From contig NC_135066.1 in the NCBI RefSeq assembly GCF_051401765.1, forward strand, positions 23,749,501 to 23,813,500: a stretch of DNA of 64,000 nucleotides, in the 5' to 3' direction. Below the pieces are notes generated by a model. The model was not told the origin of the DNA. It was given only the letters and a program-made list of their open reading frames with translations, and searched no databases. The stretch comes from Calliopsis andreniformis. Lineage: Eukaryota > Arthropoda > Insecta > Hymenoptera > Andrenidae. Below are positions 11,560-23,565 of this stretch, piece by piece; position 1 is the stretch's first letter; every line of letters begins with the position of its first letter. The position numbers and the translations under genes are program-made.

Positions 11560-12900
11560 TTTTAAAATTGTTCGGCTGTACAATTTAAGAAGCTCCCATT
11601 AGTGGTAAATGAACCGTACTATTGGTGATCATTGATGATCATAACCACAGAACACACGTCAGTTTCAGTATTGTCTTTTAACTCCTGAGAAAGCTAGCTG
11701 CAATAAAAAATCTCTTCCTATAGAACACGTCTTGCTCCAGAAAGCCTCGGCAGTGTGAAATGTATGATGCCGGGCCGTAAAAGCCTCAAATCTCTGATTA
11801 TCAATGTTTATAAACACTAGCACGGTCAAAGACAACCGATAATGGAATAGACGATAAGTAAAAGCTAATCAAATTCGATTTTCTCGAAAACGAAGTCTCG
11901 GATAACAAAATTGTATACCACTTTCCTTCATATTTTTTTTTGTTGTTCTACGATTTTCCACCCAGCCTGTATAAAGTAAAAATGTGAGAAAAAATAATTT
12001 TACTTTTATTTACCTCAACGATTTCTTTGTCTCCTGTTTATTTGACAAACCCACAAGATAGCACTGTTTGATTGAGTAGCCTGAAACGTTGGACTTATGC
12101 AGTAGTTTTGATATGTTCACCATTTTCAAAATTATTCCTGTGTTTTTGGTCAATGGTTGATACAAACCGGAGATGCTATAATGCCTCTTCAATTCTGAGT
12201 TTTAATTACTGCACATTTCTAATTTTGGTGGTTGATCGAGGAACGCGTAAAACAGGTCTGCGTCTTATCCGTCGCATTCCAAACATTTCATCTAAAAATT
12301 GACCAATTGGTAGGCTATAATGAGGAAGAAGTAACTGGAGTGACGTCTGGATGGTGGCATAATTTGACGTAGTTCATTTAAGAGACGAGTCCGTAGAAAT
12401 CGCAAATATGCTACAATTATTAATGATGGCTAATGTATAGGTCATCATCAGTAGTTAAGTGAAGCTTTAATATTGTTTCTCAGGATAATTGTATATTTCT
12501 CGAGGTAAATTGCAATTCTTTGGTGCTTTGTCAAAGTACTCATTTATGTAAAATATGAAAACATTAATATAAAACAGGTTTAAGATGAACCAAACATTAA
12601 CATCATTTTCCGATAGAACGGTTGAGTTCTAACATATAGTTTCTTTTGCAATATTGTTCCTCTCTATGAGTAGAACATGATGCAATTATACAAAAATGTT
12701 GACTTTGAAAATCTTAAAAAAGTCGTCAAGATCAATTCTGCGGGAAATTGTTTTCACAAATCTCTATCAATCGAGAAATGTAGGATCACGCTATGTTGAT
12801 TGTGACATATAATTTTGACACATATAATGTTACAATTTACTTGGATCATTTAAGATGCTCGATCGTTAATCGTTAAGCTGTTCGAAATATGTTCAAATTG
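11560..12900. other. No gene seen
   Basis: AT-rich, with only short chance reading frames on both strands. A fragment near 11945-11980 (ttgttgttctacgattttccacccagcctgtata) looks like the end of a cagggtg-type transposon but has no partner end. Confidence 0.45.
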
Positions 12901-12924
12901 CTCGGATTTTTCGAGCTACTCGAT

Positions 12925-13090
12925 TATTTGAACCGTTCGATTTCTTTCGAACCGTTCGGTTCCTTTTGAAATATTTGGTTTCTTCAAACCGTTCGGTTTC
13001 TTTCGAAACGTTTGGTTTCTTTCAAACCGTCCGGTTACTTTCAAACTGTTCGGTTTCTTTCGAACTGTGCGGTTTTTCGAGTTCTCTGTT
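12925..13090. repeat. Minisatellite, unit about 20 bp (accgttcggtttctttcga)
   Basis: Eight or so degenerate direct copies of a unit close to aaccgttcggtttctttcga. On the minus strand the copies keep an open frame giving a repetitive FERN/KPN peptide (12916-13164). Nothing else supports translation; the open frame probably follows from the repeat unit lacking stops. Confidence 0.8.
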
Positions 13091-13937
13091 TGGTTTGGCT
13101 TTTCGAACATTCTGATACCATTAATCTCCGCTGCGTAGCTCGGCAGAATGTTCGCAGAACGCAATAAACCATTAAAGGATTAAAATATATTCAAACTGTT
13201 AAAATTTCTTAAAAATTATTTGTTATTTGTTAAAATAATTATTATATTTTTTAGTATTCTTTAGTTCCTTCAGACAGTTTAATTATCAGAAAATATCCAT
13301 TTCATTTGTAAATCTATATTATAAATATATTTCTTTTGTACTTTTGCTGCGTATTCCTAGTTTGCTTGTTATACAATCACTCCTTTTTCCTCGATTTATG
13401 GAAAAAGTACTTATACGACTATTAAAATATATTATTTTATTTTCAAAATAATAGTAGTGTACGCAATGAATTCATACTACACCATCTATCGCGACAACAA
13501 AGTTCATTATGAATCACTTGTTAACAATTTAGATATAGCTATACATTGACAAAACTAAAACTAAAACTTTTAACGCGATTTACTCAATTTGCTATTTTGA
13601 CTTATGCGCCCCTTTTCTACAAACGTCCTCAATTACTAATGTTTAATTATCGGATCACTCTCTTTTCAGACAATAATTTAAAATTAATCCTTAAACTCTG
13701 AGAAAAAAAATAGTTAATAATCAGTAAGGATTAACAATAATCCACACCATTTCAGTTCTTTAATTTTTGTGTAAATCAGCTATTTTTCTTACCAAATATT
13801 CAGCCTTGATTTAGCATAAACACAGTGACTCCTACTATATCAGTTACGATTTAATTTCTCATCAAATAAATGTATCAACGATTAGTATATCTTATAGCAA
13901 TAGAATTACAAGAATTGTCCCCTACTCGTGTCTACAG

Positions 13938-14143
13938 GAGATTCTACGACAGCCCTGCTCTGCGTTCTTTGCAAGATGTCCTTCCCCTCAGCATGGGAAT
14001 TGATGGTACATGCTCAGGCAGCTCATATGATCAACATTTATGAGCTAGGAACACAACCCCAGAGTCCAAGATCTGCGCCCAGTCCATCTCAGAGTCCAAA
14101 CCAGCATCAGAAGGAGTCATCACCGTCACTGCAGGACTTTCAG
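13938..14143 (+). CDS. BCL11-like gene, exon with C2H2 zinc finger
   Basis: Internal exon of 206 bases, acceptor tctacag before 13938, donor gtgcgt at 14144. It enters in phase with two bases left over and leaves in phase 0. It encodes a finger CVLC, twelve residues (KMSFPSAWELMV), H, four residues, H, then MINIYELG, followed by a linker rich in Ser, Pro and Gln. The C-x2-C-x12-H-x4-H spacing together with SAW, HAQ..H and a trailing IY is the signature of the first C2H2 finger in BCL11A/BCL11B proteins, in which it follows the N-terminal CCHC motif. The base composition (GC-richer, codon-like) stands out from the AT-rich introns on both sides. DNA binding in the nucleus is inferred from the family. 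Confidence 0.8.
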
Positions 14144-14989
14144 GTGCGTTCACGAATTTTTCAAATAGCATTTATCTTCACAGAAAGCCTCAACGCTATG
14201 TTCTATGACGCTAACTTCTATATTTTACCGAATCACATGCCTTTTAAGAAATTCTATCGCTCTCGTTGGGGAAATACACTTTTCTGCTTCTGCAGTTTTT
14301 ATCCATATAAACGAGCAAGAAGTACTTGAAAGTGTCGTTTTAGTGGTTTCTCTCCGAATGAATATAAATGTGCTTTTTATCGTTGGATTCAGTTTACGAT
14401 ACAAAATTTATACAGTACTGTTCCGCAAAAAGGACCGCACATCGGAACTGTCCGTACCCGTTTTACGGAACTGGTAAACTATTTTTCTTTTACAATTCAT
14501 TCTCGGTACGGCACAGCAAGGGACAGAGACGTGTCATTTTCGTTTGGTACTGCCAGGGTTAACATGTGACAGGAAAAGACAGAATTAGGACACTCTAGCC
14601 AAATGTGCTTCCCTAGACGTTTCGCGATTCAACCTGCTAGTTAGAGTATCGCTTACATTCTCGGTTTCTTTCCGGACGTGAAGCCTCGAACTCTCGCATC
14701 AAATAGGATTTTATTACAGATTTCTTTTGTTCAAAACCACGAAATCGCATACTTTGAGGTCATCTCTCGTGCTGTGATTTTGCAATCTCACGATCTGATT
14801 TTCCAGTTAAAATGTTAGAAATTGTTTCGTCTTGGTAAAATCTTTTTAATAATGTGTAGATCTTACACCACGCTCTTTGGGTTAGTTCACATCTTCAAGA
14901 CGGTACATTGTTCTTTTTATTAGGAAATCGAAATAAAAAATCTCAACGTATGTATTCCTATTTTTTAAATTCGCGATCTATTTTCGATA

Positions 14990-15262
14990 AACACCTCAAA
15001 TTTTTAAAACTTTATGAAAGTAAACCGTAACAGATATAACAAAATGTATAACAACATTTTACTCTATTTCTGCCTTTCAATGCATTTGTAAAATTGTAGA
15101 ATTCCCTGATTGTTAATTTAGCTTATTGGTATATTGTTCTAAGGCATTACTATTGAAAATTAAGGAAAACTGGGCACTATGTTATAGTATACTTTACGCT
15201 TCAATTTGGATCTCCTATCACCCCTTAAAGTATCGAAGACTATATTATATGTTACACCTTGT
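14990..15262 (+). repeat. Interspersed repeat, fullest copy
   Basis: Runs from cacctcaaatttttaaaact to gttacaccttgtata. A second copy lies at 15515-15650 plus 16549-16690, split by a transposon. Shared blocks include aaccgtaa-agat, gcctttcaatgcatttgtaaaat, aaggcattactatt, cactatgttatag and caccccttaaagtat. Both copies end with ttacac-ct-gta, the end type of cagggtg elements, so this may be a non-autonomous transposon family. No coding content. Confidence 0.6.
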
Positions 15263-15514
15263 ATAAGATATATATATATAAATAACTATATAAACGTCGT
15301 ACATATGTATATATATATTATGCTTAATGTTAAAATAATTATTATTTGTAACTACAAATAATGTTTTACAACGAATAAAAGGTCCAGGGCAGCGATTTAA
15401 ATCGGAGCGTGATTTCTGATTTGTAAACATACTTCTCCGCGCGGGCTATGTACATGCATAGGTACTTAAAGGTCTAAATGAGAAATAACTCAGATCCGAG
15501 ATCCATTTCTTGCA

Positions 15515-15652
15515 AACATCTCGAATTTTCAAAACTTTGTAATAGTTAAACCGTAAGAGATGCAGTGAAATATATTAAAATTTTTTTACTGCATTTTTGC
15601 CGTTCAATACATCTGTAAAATCATAAACTTCTTTGATTATTAGTTTAGTATA
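15515..15652 (+). repeat. Interspersed repeat, left half of a split copy
   Basis: Matches the first half of the 14990-15262 copy and stops at the TA dinucleotide where the 15653-16546 transposon is inserted. The remaining half continues at 16549 with agccataaggcattaatatt. Confidence 0.6.
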
Positions 15653-16546
15653 CAGGGTGTTACCTCTAACGCGACGCACGATTTTCCACCCACTTGCAGT
15701 CACCTGATAAAAAAAAGAGTTTAAAACAAAAGTTGTAAAGTTTGGGATGTACATATAATAGATATCAGAAAAAAAATTTCGAAGACAGTTTGTTTTCATG
15801 GCGAAGTCACGGTCACCTTGGGTTTTACAAATAGGAATACATATTTTTTGTTTAGCATATTCTAAAGGACATCGAGACGAATTAAAAATACATATTACAT
15901 GATATTTTTACTAACATATAATTTGATTTACAGTAGTGGTAATGTGAAATATTTAGCTGTTCGTCGTGTTTGATTTTAAGGCAATGTAAACATAATTTAC
16001 TTAATATTAGTAAATGTAAACATACAACTAGAACATAAGGAAAATGCACTTTATTTACTTACATGTTCAAAATTCATTCCGCCTTCCGCGACGCAATATT
16101 CTATTCTTTTACAGAAGTTTGAATCTGTTACTACAATTTGACTTGCTGAATTCACAGTTCTGCATGTGAGATAATTTTCTTTTGCAATTCTTCAATACTA
16201 ATAATTGCTGATAATGTTTATACTGTCTTAAACCCAAATACGACGAAAAGCTAGATATTTCACATTTCCATTACTGTAAATCCAGTGATACATTAGTAAA
16301 AATATCGTAATATGTGTTTTGAACTCGTCTCGATGTCCTCTACTATATGGTAAAAAGAAGTATGTGTTCCTATCTGTAAAACCCAAGGCGACCTTGATCT
16401 TACGATGAAAACGAACTGCTTTCAAAACTTTTTTATTGATATTTTGTACATCCCCATACCATGCAACTTTTGTTTTAAACTCTTTTTTTTATCAGGTGAC
16501 TGCAAGTGGGTGAAAAATCGTGCGTCGTGTCAGAGGTAACACCCTG
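15653..16546 (-). mobile_element. Internally deleted mariner-type element with 320-bp inverted repeats, TA target duplication
   Basis: The ends cagggtgttacc and ggtaacaccctg are flanked by TA on both sides, the target duplication of the Tc1/mariner superfamily. The left arm (to about 15975) and right arm (from about 16235) are long, imperfect inverted repeats of each other. The centre keeps a transposase C-terminus on the minus strand: CKRIEYCVAEGGMNFEHV near 16120-16065, equal to the RIxxCIxxxGxHFEH end of DUF4817/DDE_3 transposases. The catalytic core is deleted, so movement would have needed enzyme supplied elsewhere. It interrupts an older repeat. Confidence 0.85.
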
Positions 16547-16692
16547 TATAAGCCATAAGGCATTAATATTACAAAATGGTGACAGATCGGATACTATGCC
16601 ATAAAACATTTTGTGTTCTATTTGAGCTCTCCTACTACCCCTTAGAATATTTCAATGTATGCTTGTTACACTCTGTACATAGGGAATGATCG
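16547..16692 (+). repeat. Interspersed repeat, right half of a split copy
   Basis: Continues the copy broken at 15652: aggcattaatatt, then atactatgcc, ctcctactaccccttagaat, and the ending ttgttacactctgtaca. The order and spacing match the second half of the 14990-15262 copy. Confidence 0.6.
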
Positions 16693-18027
16693 AAAAAAGT
16701 ACCTATATCCTACATCTACACTAAATATTTCCCAAAAGTTACTTTTCACAAGAAATATTAAATCTAGAATAAGGTAGTCACATGATATCCGTCCTAAAAA
16801 GTAGGTAATTAATATGTAATTAAAGGAATTTAATAACCATGATAGAAATCAGCTCTTTATCTTCGCTGAGTGAAAAAAGAGTAACGTATTTGATAGCAAC
16901 CATTTTAAAACGGTAATGAACGTCGAAACTCACGATAGAAATTTTCTAAATAGAGTTGAAACTTTTTTTTAAATTTCTCGCTCCTAACGTGATGAGCTGC
17001 AAATGACTTCTTAGTTTATTAGGACAGTGGATTACTCTCGGAGTCATAACATGACATAAGAAAAAGAAGTCTTAAAAAATGTTATCAAGAGAAATTTTCT
17101 TCTTAAACATCAAAGAGATATTAGGCTTGCAATTTTACAATCTATTATAAGATTCTGTTTTTCGTAACTTCTGGTTTCTGTATTTTTCAATGGATTTTTC
17201 ATAATTCAAACTTTTGTAGCTTTTAGCACTAACAAATGTTACTGTATTTCAATATTTGAGTTCAAATTAAAATTAATACAGTGTTAATGTTTGAGAAGGG
17301 TTCCCCTACAGCACAAAACCGTAACTGTTACGTAATTGCTATGTAACTAAATTGTTTTGGTTATATAACTTGAAGGTCACATGAAGATAACATAAGAGTA
17401 AAAATATCCGCCTTTTTAACCTAACATTATGACTTACACCAACTACCTCAGGCTATATAAATGTGAGTCACATTTGTTATGTAAATTTGATGTTACCCCA
17501 GAGTAATAGCACTAACCTTATTATTACATAATGAATAATTATAATTAATATTTATAGGATATTTATTTGAATAAATAAAATATATTCGAATACTTTTCAT
17601 TAAACTATCATTTTTTATTTCGTACAGAGTTGTTTTTTATACGTTGTCAGTTATCGTACATAACTTAACCTATTTTTATTTCGTTTCAAATCTTATTTTT
17701 CGCTACCTTCCTAAGTAAAACCATTCGTATCCTTGTGTATAAAATCCACATCTCTGAAATTTTCAAATATATCTAGAACTTTACCTAAAAAAATATTTTA
17801 TATAATAATGTATATTATTAATATAAGATATTACTATAAAAGTCTGATAAATTTAATACGTAAATACCTTTTATTACTTTTAGCAATCATAAGTTAAATA
17901 TTAATTTTATTTTTACGAAAGTTTTATTTTGGCTGTTATGCTGTCGCAGTTCGAATCGCACGTTACTGAACAAAATGAACATTTAGAGTTCCTCTTTTCA
18001 CTACTCTCTAATCATACATCATGCATG

Positions 18028-18690
18028 TGTTACGTTCCGGTTAATCATGTCCTAATATCGTATAACATTTCAACACAAGTATTGCTTCAAACCGAGTGTC
18101 CCTGTAACCTGGTATTTTGACAACCTCAGCATTACACCAACCAAGCAGGTGTCAAACGAGTATCGATGACCGACCTAATATATAATTCGCGTTTTGAGAA
18201 TAAATTTCGTCGGAGATAAGCATCAATTGCGGCGGTCATTCGGCCCCACTATTCGAACAAAATTCCAATCAACTTCTTTACAATCTGCCGTAACCTCTGT
18301 CTTGCGCCGATTCTTTTATCAAAATTCAAGTAAGGAATATTTCGCCCGTCGAGTACACAGCTTTGTAGTCATTGTCACGCGACGTAAAACCGTGGAGTGA
18401 GAGCCCTTTGTAAGCCTCCTAACGCTAAGCCATTAGGTCTTCTTCATTTGCTACCATCATAGTTATAAGATTGTAAATCATATTTGTAATAATGTATCAT
18501 TTTTATCTCCGAAACGAGATATAATAAATTAAACTATTTGTACACATACATATACATAAGGGGCTAAGTGACGACAGCCTGACCAATTCCCGATTCCCGA
18601 TCATACCGACGATCCCGAGGAAGGCATACATAGCCTAAACCTCATATTAATACTGTATTTAGTCGCCGGTAGCGTATCCAGGACATAACA
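18028..18690 (+). mobile_element. Solo LTR, Gypsy type, 663 bp, target duplication CATG
   Basis: Starts TGTTACGTTCCGG and ends CCAGGACATAACA, so it has the TG...CA form with TGTTA/TAACA ends. It is flanked by catg at 18024-18027 and catg at 18691-18694. A 4-bp duplication is usual for Ty3/Gypsy integrases. A TATA-like taatatataatt lies at 18176-18187 and a polyadenylation signal AATAAA at 18523-18528, both on the plus strand, giving the orientation. No internal retroelement sequence is present, so this is what remains after LTR-LTR recombination. It lies inside the long intron of the BCL11-like gene. Confidence 0.85.
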
Positions 18691-18778
18691 CATGCGTAAA
18701 GATTCGAACTTTAGAGTAATTAATTCTGAGGGATTTCATGTGAGAAAGTAGAAAAAATCTATTTACATATTTGTATTG

Positions 18779-18830
18779 TATATACATTATTGTATTGTAT
18801 TGTATTGTATATACAGTATTGTATGTATAT
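18779..18830. repeat. (TATTG)n microsatellite
   Basis: Consecutive tattg units, interrupted by tatacag. Simple repeat. Confidence 0.85.
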
Positions 18831-19754
18831 GATTTTTCGAAAATGGTTTTAATAAGTATGATAAATGTAATAAATTTAATAAATTACATATTTGGTTCTT
18901 ATGACATCTACGTGTCGTCATATTTATAGAAAAAAGTTACGTAAACTTATATGCTTCGTGTGACCTTGAGATGACTTTTTCAAATCTGTTCATGAGTTAT
19001 GTTACTGCTATGTTTTATTTAGATAACAAAGGTTACAGAACATTGCACATATATTAAAAGTTATAGAATTTGTAATTACAATATTACATAGCATTTACAT
19101 ATTGTGTTGTGGAAGTCTGAATTACATTCCATCTTTAAAAATTGTTTCCATATATATATTTCTGTAAATGAATATACATGTAACAGAAGGTTAGACAAAA
19201 CAGGATAATCATTACCATGGCTTTTTAAGGTATTGCTATTCTATTGTAGACAGTATAAATGTTTTCTATATCAAGCACAAACCGTCGTACATTGTAAATA
19301 GCTCAGAGAAAGCAGTTAAAGTTTAACAAGAGACTTTCCCGAAGTGTGAACTTCTGATTTCTATGAAACTTTGCAGGTTTGTAGAGTAGGTGAAAATATT
19401 CGACACGTATTTTTATAGTTGTTATTATTCATATTAAAGGATTCAAAACCACTTTCAAAGTTAGGTGTGTATAAATTAGTCTGTGAAGTATTTTTAAATA
19501 ACGAATCAAGCGGTATAAACACGTTTTAAAATTACTTATTTGTTTACAAAATGTATTGAAAAATGACATGTGTTTGTTGATTTTTCGGATCAGTGCAGGT
19601 CACTCACCGTCTAACAGCTGATCTGTCGTCTCGCTTGTGTTAAGGTTACACTACCATGCAAACAACCACTGATCGAGACCTCCGTGCGGGCTCATTTCTG
19701 GTGATTTCCACCAGAGTTTTAGACGCTTATAACGAACAAACGTAGCTTTAAGCG

Positions 19755-19845
19755 CGAAATTGTTATTCTGGATTTTCGTTTTATTTTGATGTCTAGAATT
19801 ACCCCTTAAAGTTATGCCGTGCTGTTTAGAAATACCCTGTAGACC
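19755..19845. repeat. Single end of the 32-kb/62-kb MITE family
   Basis: The stretch gattttcgttttattttgatgtctagaattacccctt aligns with the right arm of the 32420-33056 element (ttttcgtcttattttgacctctagaatcacatttta) and ends with taccctgta. The opposite end is not seen nearby. Confidence 0.35.
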
Positions 19846-20669
19846 AAAGCATTCATTCACTCCCATGAATCTATGCTCGAAAAACAAATAGAAATTGCGA
19901 ACTAATGGAGTAAGTAAGAAGGAAAGAAAGAGCAAGTAAATTGAGTTAACCTACGGGCTCTCGTCACGCACTTCGTGACTTCTCGACGAAGAGTGCTCGA
20001 TAACGGAAGCTAGAACAGATAGGATCTTTCACGGATCACCAATACATAGATTACCTACCGTATCAATGTGAGGTCCTAGCGGTAACGTCACGACAACCGT
20101 CGCATTAGTCATTAATTTGTATCTAATGTGTCGCGTGTGTTCTCTCTCTGTATCTTAGCTCCTGGTTTTAGAATTATCCATCTATCTACGGATTTCGCAC
20201 TTATTAGAATTTTCAGCAGCTAATCGCTCTTACAATTAATATAATAAACTGTTTTCGCCATTTTCGAAAACATTCGATATTATACTCGCCATGAGGCATA
20301 GCCACTCACACGGTTGTCGTGTCATGCGCTGTTTATAGTTTTTGCGCGAGCTCCAAATTTGAACGCCGGAAGGTTGTCATCTCGACTTCTATAACACATT
20401 AACGCGTTACAAGGCATTTCCCGAAATCAGCTAAAGCGGTCTCAAATGATGCGAGATATGAATGCGTTTAGTTTTCTTCAACAATTTACAATATGTGTCA
20501 ACAAGCATTATAGGTAACAACACGTACAATTCTGCGATAAAGATGTAGATCGCACACGCTCTAGTTACATTGATTTTGCCTCATGAAAACCTACAAATTT
20601 CGAATGTCAATGTTGCACGCTTCTCGTTTTGACAAAGATGTAGCGTTTACATTCTCGAGGTTTCAGACG

Positions 20670-20730
20670 AACGTACACACATACACACACGGATATTCGC
20701 ACACGCTCTCATACACACACATACACACAG
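20670..20730. repeat. CA/ACACAT-rich microsatellite
   Basis: Imperfect acacatacacacac repetition. Simple repeat; the open frame across it has no support as coding. Confidence 0.7.
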
Positions 20731-23214
20731 CGTCAACCCCCGACGACAATTCCAAGGAGAGAACAGGCAAAGACAATAATAACATTTTGAACTTTGAACG
20801 TTAGAGGCTTAGAATATGCCTGATCAGGAATTTCCAAAATGCAAAGCATTATCGTGACACATCCCACCTGACATAGTAACTAAAAGAGAAAAAATCTTTC
20901 TGTTCGGAACGTAACTCATGTTTTACATAAAATTATACACTGAAGCAAATTATTTTCAAAAAATTAAATGATTTTATGATGTTTATATCACTATGTTATG
21001 ATATGATTTTAAGGAGTTAAATTTGTAATATCACCAATTATACATAGGTATCCAAAAGAGATATTTATCTTCTATCTGTTTCACACAGAAGGAGAATAAT
21101 CTCTTAATAATCATGCGTATTGTTTCTCCACTCCTTACTAAAGCTTTGTAAATTAATACGTATATCTTTAATAATTTTAATTATAAGACAATGTTAACTT
21201 GTAACATAGAATTACGTGAATTCGGCCGTGAAATAACTGTTTTTCGCATCTGGTCAAGATACTTTCTGAAGAACAGTTTTAGTTTACGTGTTGTTCTGGT
21301 AGAAATTTTCATTATTTATAAATAATGATAAATGGTAACGTAAAATATTGCAATAACTATATAACAAATATCTACTATCTTAATCAATTCAGGGGTAATC
21401 TACACTTTGAATCTTGCGTACATTTCACAGCAGAAATTTGATACCGCCATCCATCTTTAGCTACGATATTTTTTGCTTTTAAATGACCACATAACAATGC
21501 ATATTACAACATAATGATAATAAGATCATATGATGATAGGTTATATGTATAATTAAATATTATAATTCTATACAATTTTTTGTAAAAATATTTTGTTGAG
21601 ATACTTTACAACAATACCTACACAATTTTACAAGAAATGTGAGTAAACTGTGAATGCAATTACTTCGTTTATAATGCAAACATTCAAAATTCCAAAATAT
21701 GCATATTTTATGTTTAGGTCTATACTAAATAGGTATTCATACGTAAATACACTGACAAATCGACAAAACTCGATCCGAAAAATTAACAAACATACGTCAT
21801 TCTTCAGTACATTATTTAAACAAATAGGAATTTCTGAAAATTGTTTACACATCTGATTTCGTTGTTTGAAAAGACGTATTTGTCAAATTTACATTTTTAA
21901 CATTATCGAAGTTTAAATAGTTTTTGAGATATAAGCGAAATATGTTTTCCATCCGCTATTTTATTGGTGATTTTCGCCTCTTTAGCATGGATAACAACAA
22001 GTAAAAAAATAGACAACCAATATTTTTCACTGCTATACAAACGTATAAAGTTTTATTCAAATTGCAAATTTATACTTCAAGTAGTTCCCTTGCAAGTATC
22101 CCATTTGGTCTAATTTAATAGTTTAACTGCTTTTAATAATTTAACAAAAAGTATAAGAAAAAAAAGGTTAAAGAACATTTTTAGTGACGAAAGTGATTAC
22201 AAACATACTAAATGCTATACGTCCAATTCCACAGCTGAATCTATCATTTGGCTTATGTTCTGTCCATTTAAAATTAAAATATGAGTATGATTAAAAAGAA
22301 AGCAATAGCTGACCCTAATAGTTGTCATTAGGATTAGACAATATAAATTAAACAATATAAAAACAATATAAATTTCCCTCTGCAAAGAGTAAAATAAGCG
22401 AGCAGTAATATCGTCAGGTGAGTTCGATGTTCAGGACAGGACATTGAACGGCCGGAAACGAAACTTTGTAACATCAGAACAAAATCGTAGCAGGAAACTT
22501 ACAGACACATTACTTCTCATCATATATTTTTCTGTCGATATGTCAACTGCAGGGCACGAACAAGATTAGGCGAAGTGATCTATTAAAAAGCAGAAACCAT
22601 TGTTTCTGGTTCTACAACTTGGAAAACCTTTCTATTATATTCATTCTTAACGAAGTACAGTGGATTAAAACAGTTGTCTTATCGCGAAAAACGATGTCTA
22701 AATTTGAAAATGTACAAATTATTGAAAAGAAGTCATATTATTGATAACTACGACTTTTTAACATTTTTTCCTTTATATGTTCGAAATATTTAAAACAAAC
22801 ACTGAATTATTTAAGTAAAAACCAAAATTTAAGAAATTAACTGTTTAACGTAACTTTATTTAATACAACTTGAATATAAATTTGATACGACAAATCTTAA
22901 TGTTGAACATGTTTTACTAATCATAAAAAACACGATGTTATTCTTTTAGTAATCATGCATCTTCTTCCTCGTAGATGTGTGTTAATTGCTGATTTACATG
23001 ATTTTTCTCTACGAACGTCAGATCGTGTACATTTAAATTTTCTATATTGTTAGTTTATGATTCGATTAGACTAAGCTTAATAATTATATTCATCAGATGT
23101 TAATTTATACATATAGGTAGAAAATTCAGAGATAGTCATTATTAAGTCATTCATTAAGTTCTACGGATTACTGATGGATGACATTGCCGCTCCTATTAAA
23201 AAGAATGTTCATGA

Positions 23215-23565
23215 TTGAGGTTGCATTCTGCTGGTTTTTAAATCAAAAAAAGGAATGACAAAAACAAAATGACTTATTAAAGATGCTTATAGTGACCACA
23301 CTATATCTACAAATACTTTTGAAAAGTGGTTCAAAAAATTCAGCAGGGGAGATTTCAATGATAAAAACGTAGTGAAAGATCAGCAAAAATGTAAACAAAT
23401 AATTTATTACTGCTGTTCAACGACAACTTGACCCAATTTCCCAGTGAGTTTGCAAAGCAGCTTGGGTAGACAAACTTGTCATGAACAGTTTAAAACAATT
23501 AAGAAAACTGCACAAGACAGGGGAGTGGGTTTCGCACATTTTAACCGAAAGTCCAATTTTTATTT
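23215..23565 (+). pseudogene. mariner transposase N-terminal remnant
   Basis: On the plus strand, LIKDAYSDHTISTNTFEKWF followed by KKFSRGDFNDKNVV is the first helix-turn-helix region of mariner transposases (the SETMAR-like pattern W-x-x-x-F-x-x-G-x-x-x-x-x-D). Further on, LRKLHKTGEWVSHILTE matches the end of the second HTH region (KxGxWVPHxL). Stops and frame changes separate the parts, and the DDE core is not recognisable beyond 23.6 kb. An old, fragmentary insertion in the long intron. Confidence 0.7.

Noticed and set aside
12916..13164. 82-codon frame with repeated Phe-Glu-Arg-Asn / Lys-Pro-Asn
   Set aside because: Produced by a 20-bp minisatellite without stop codons; no other coding support.
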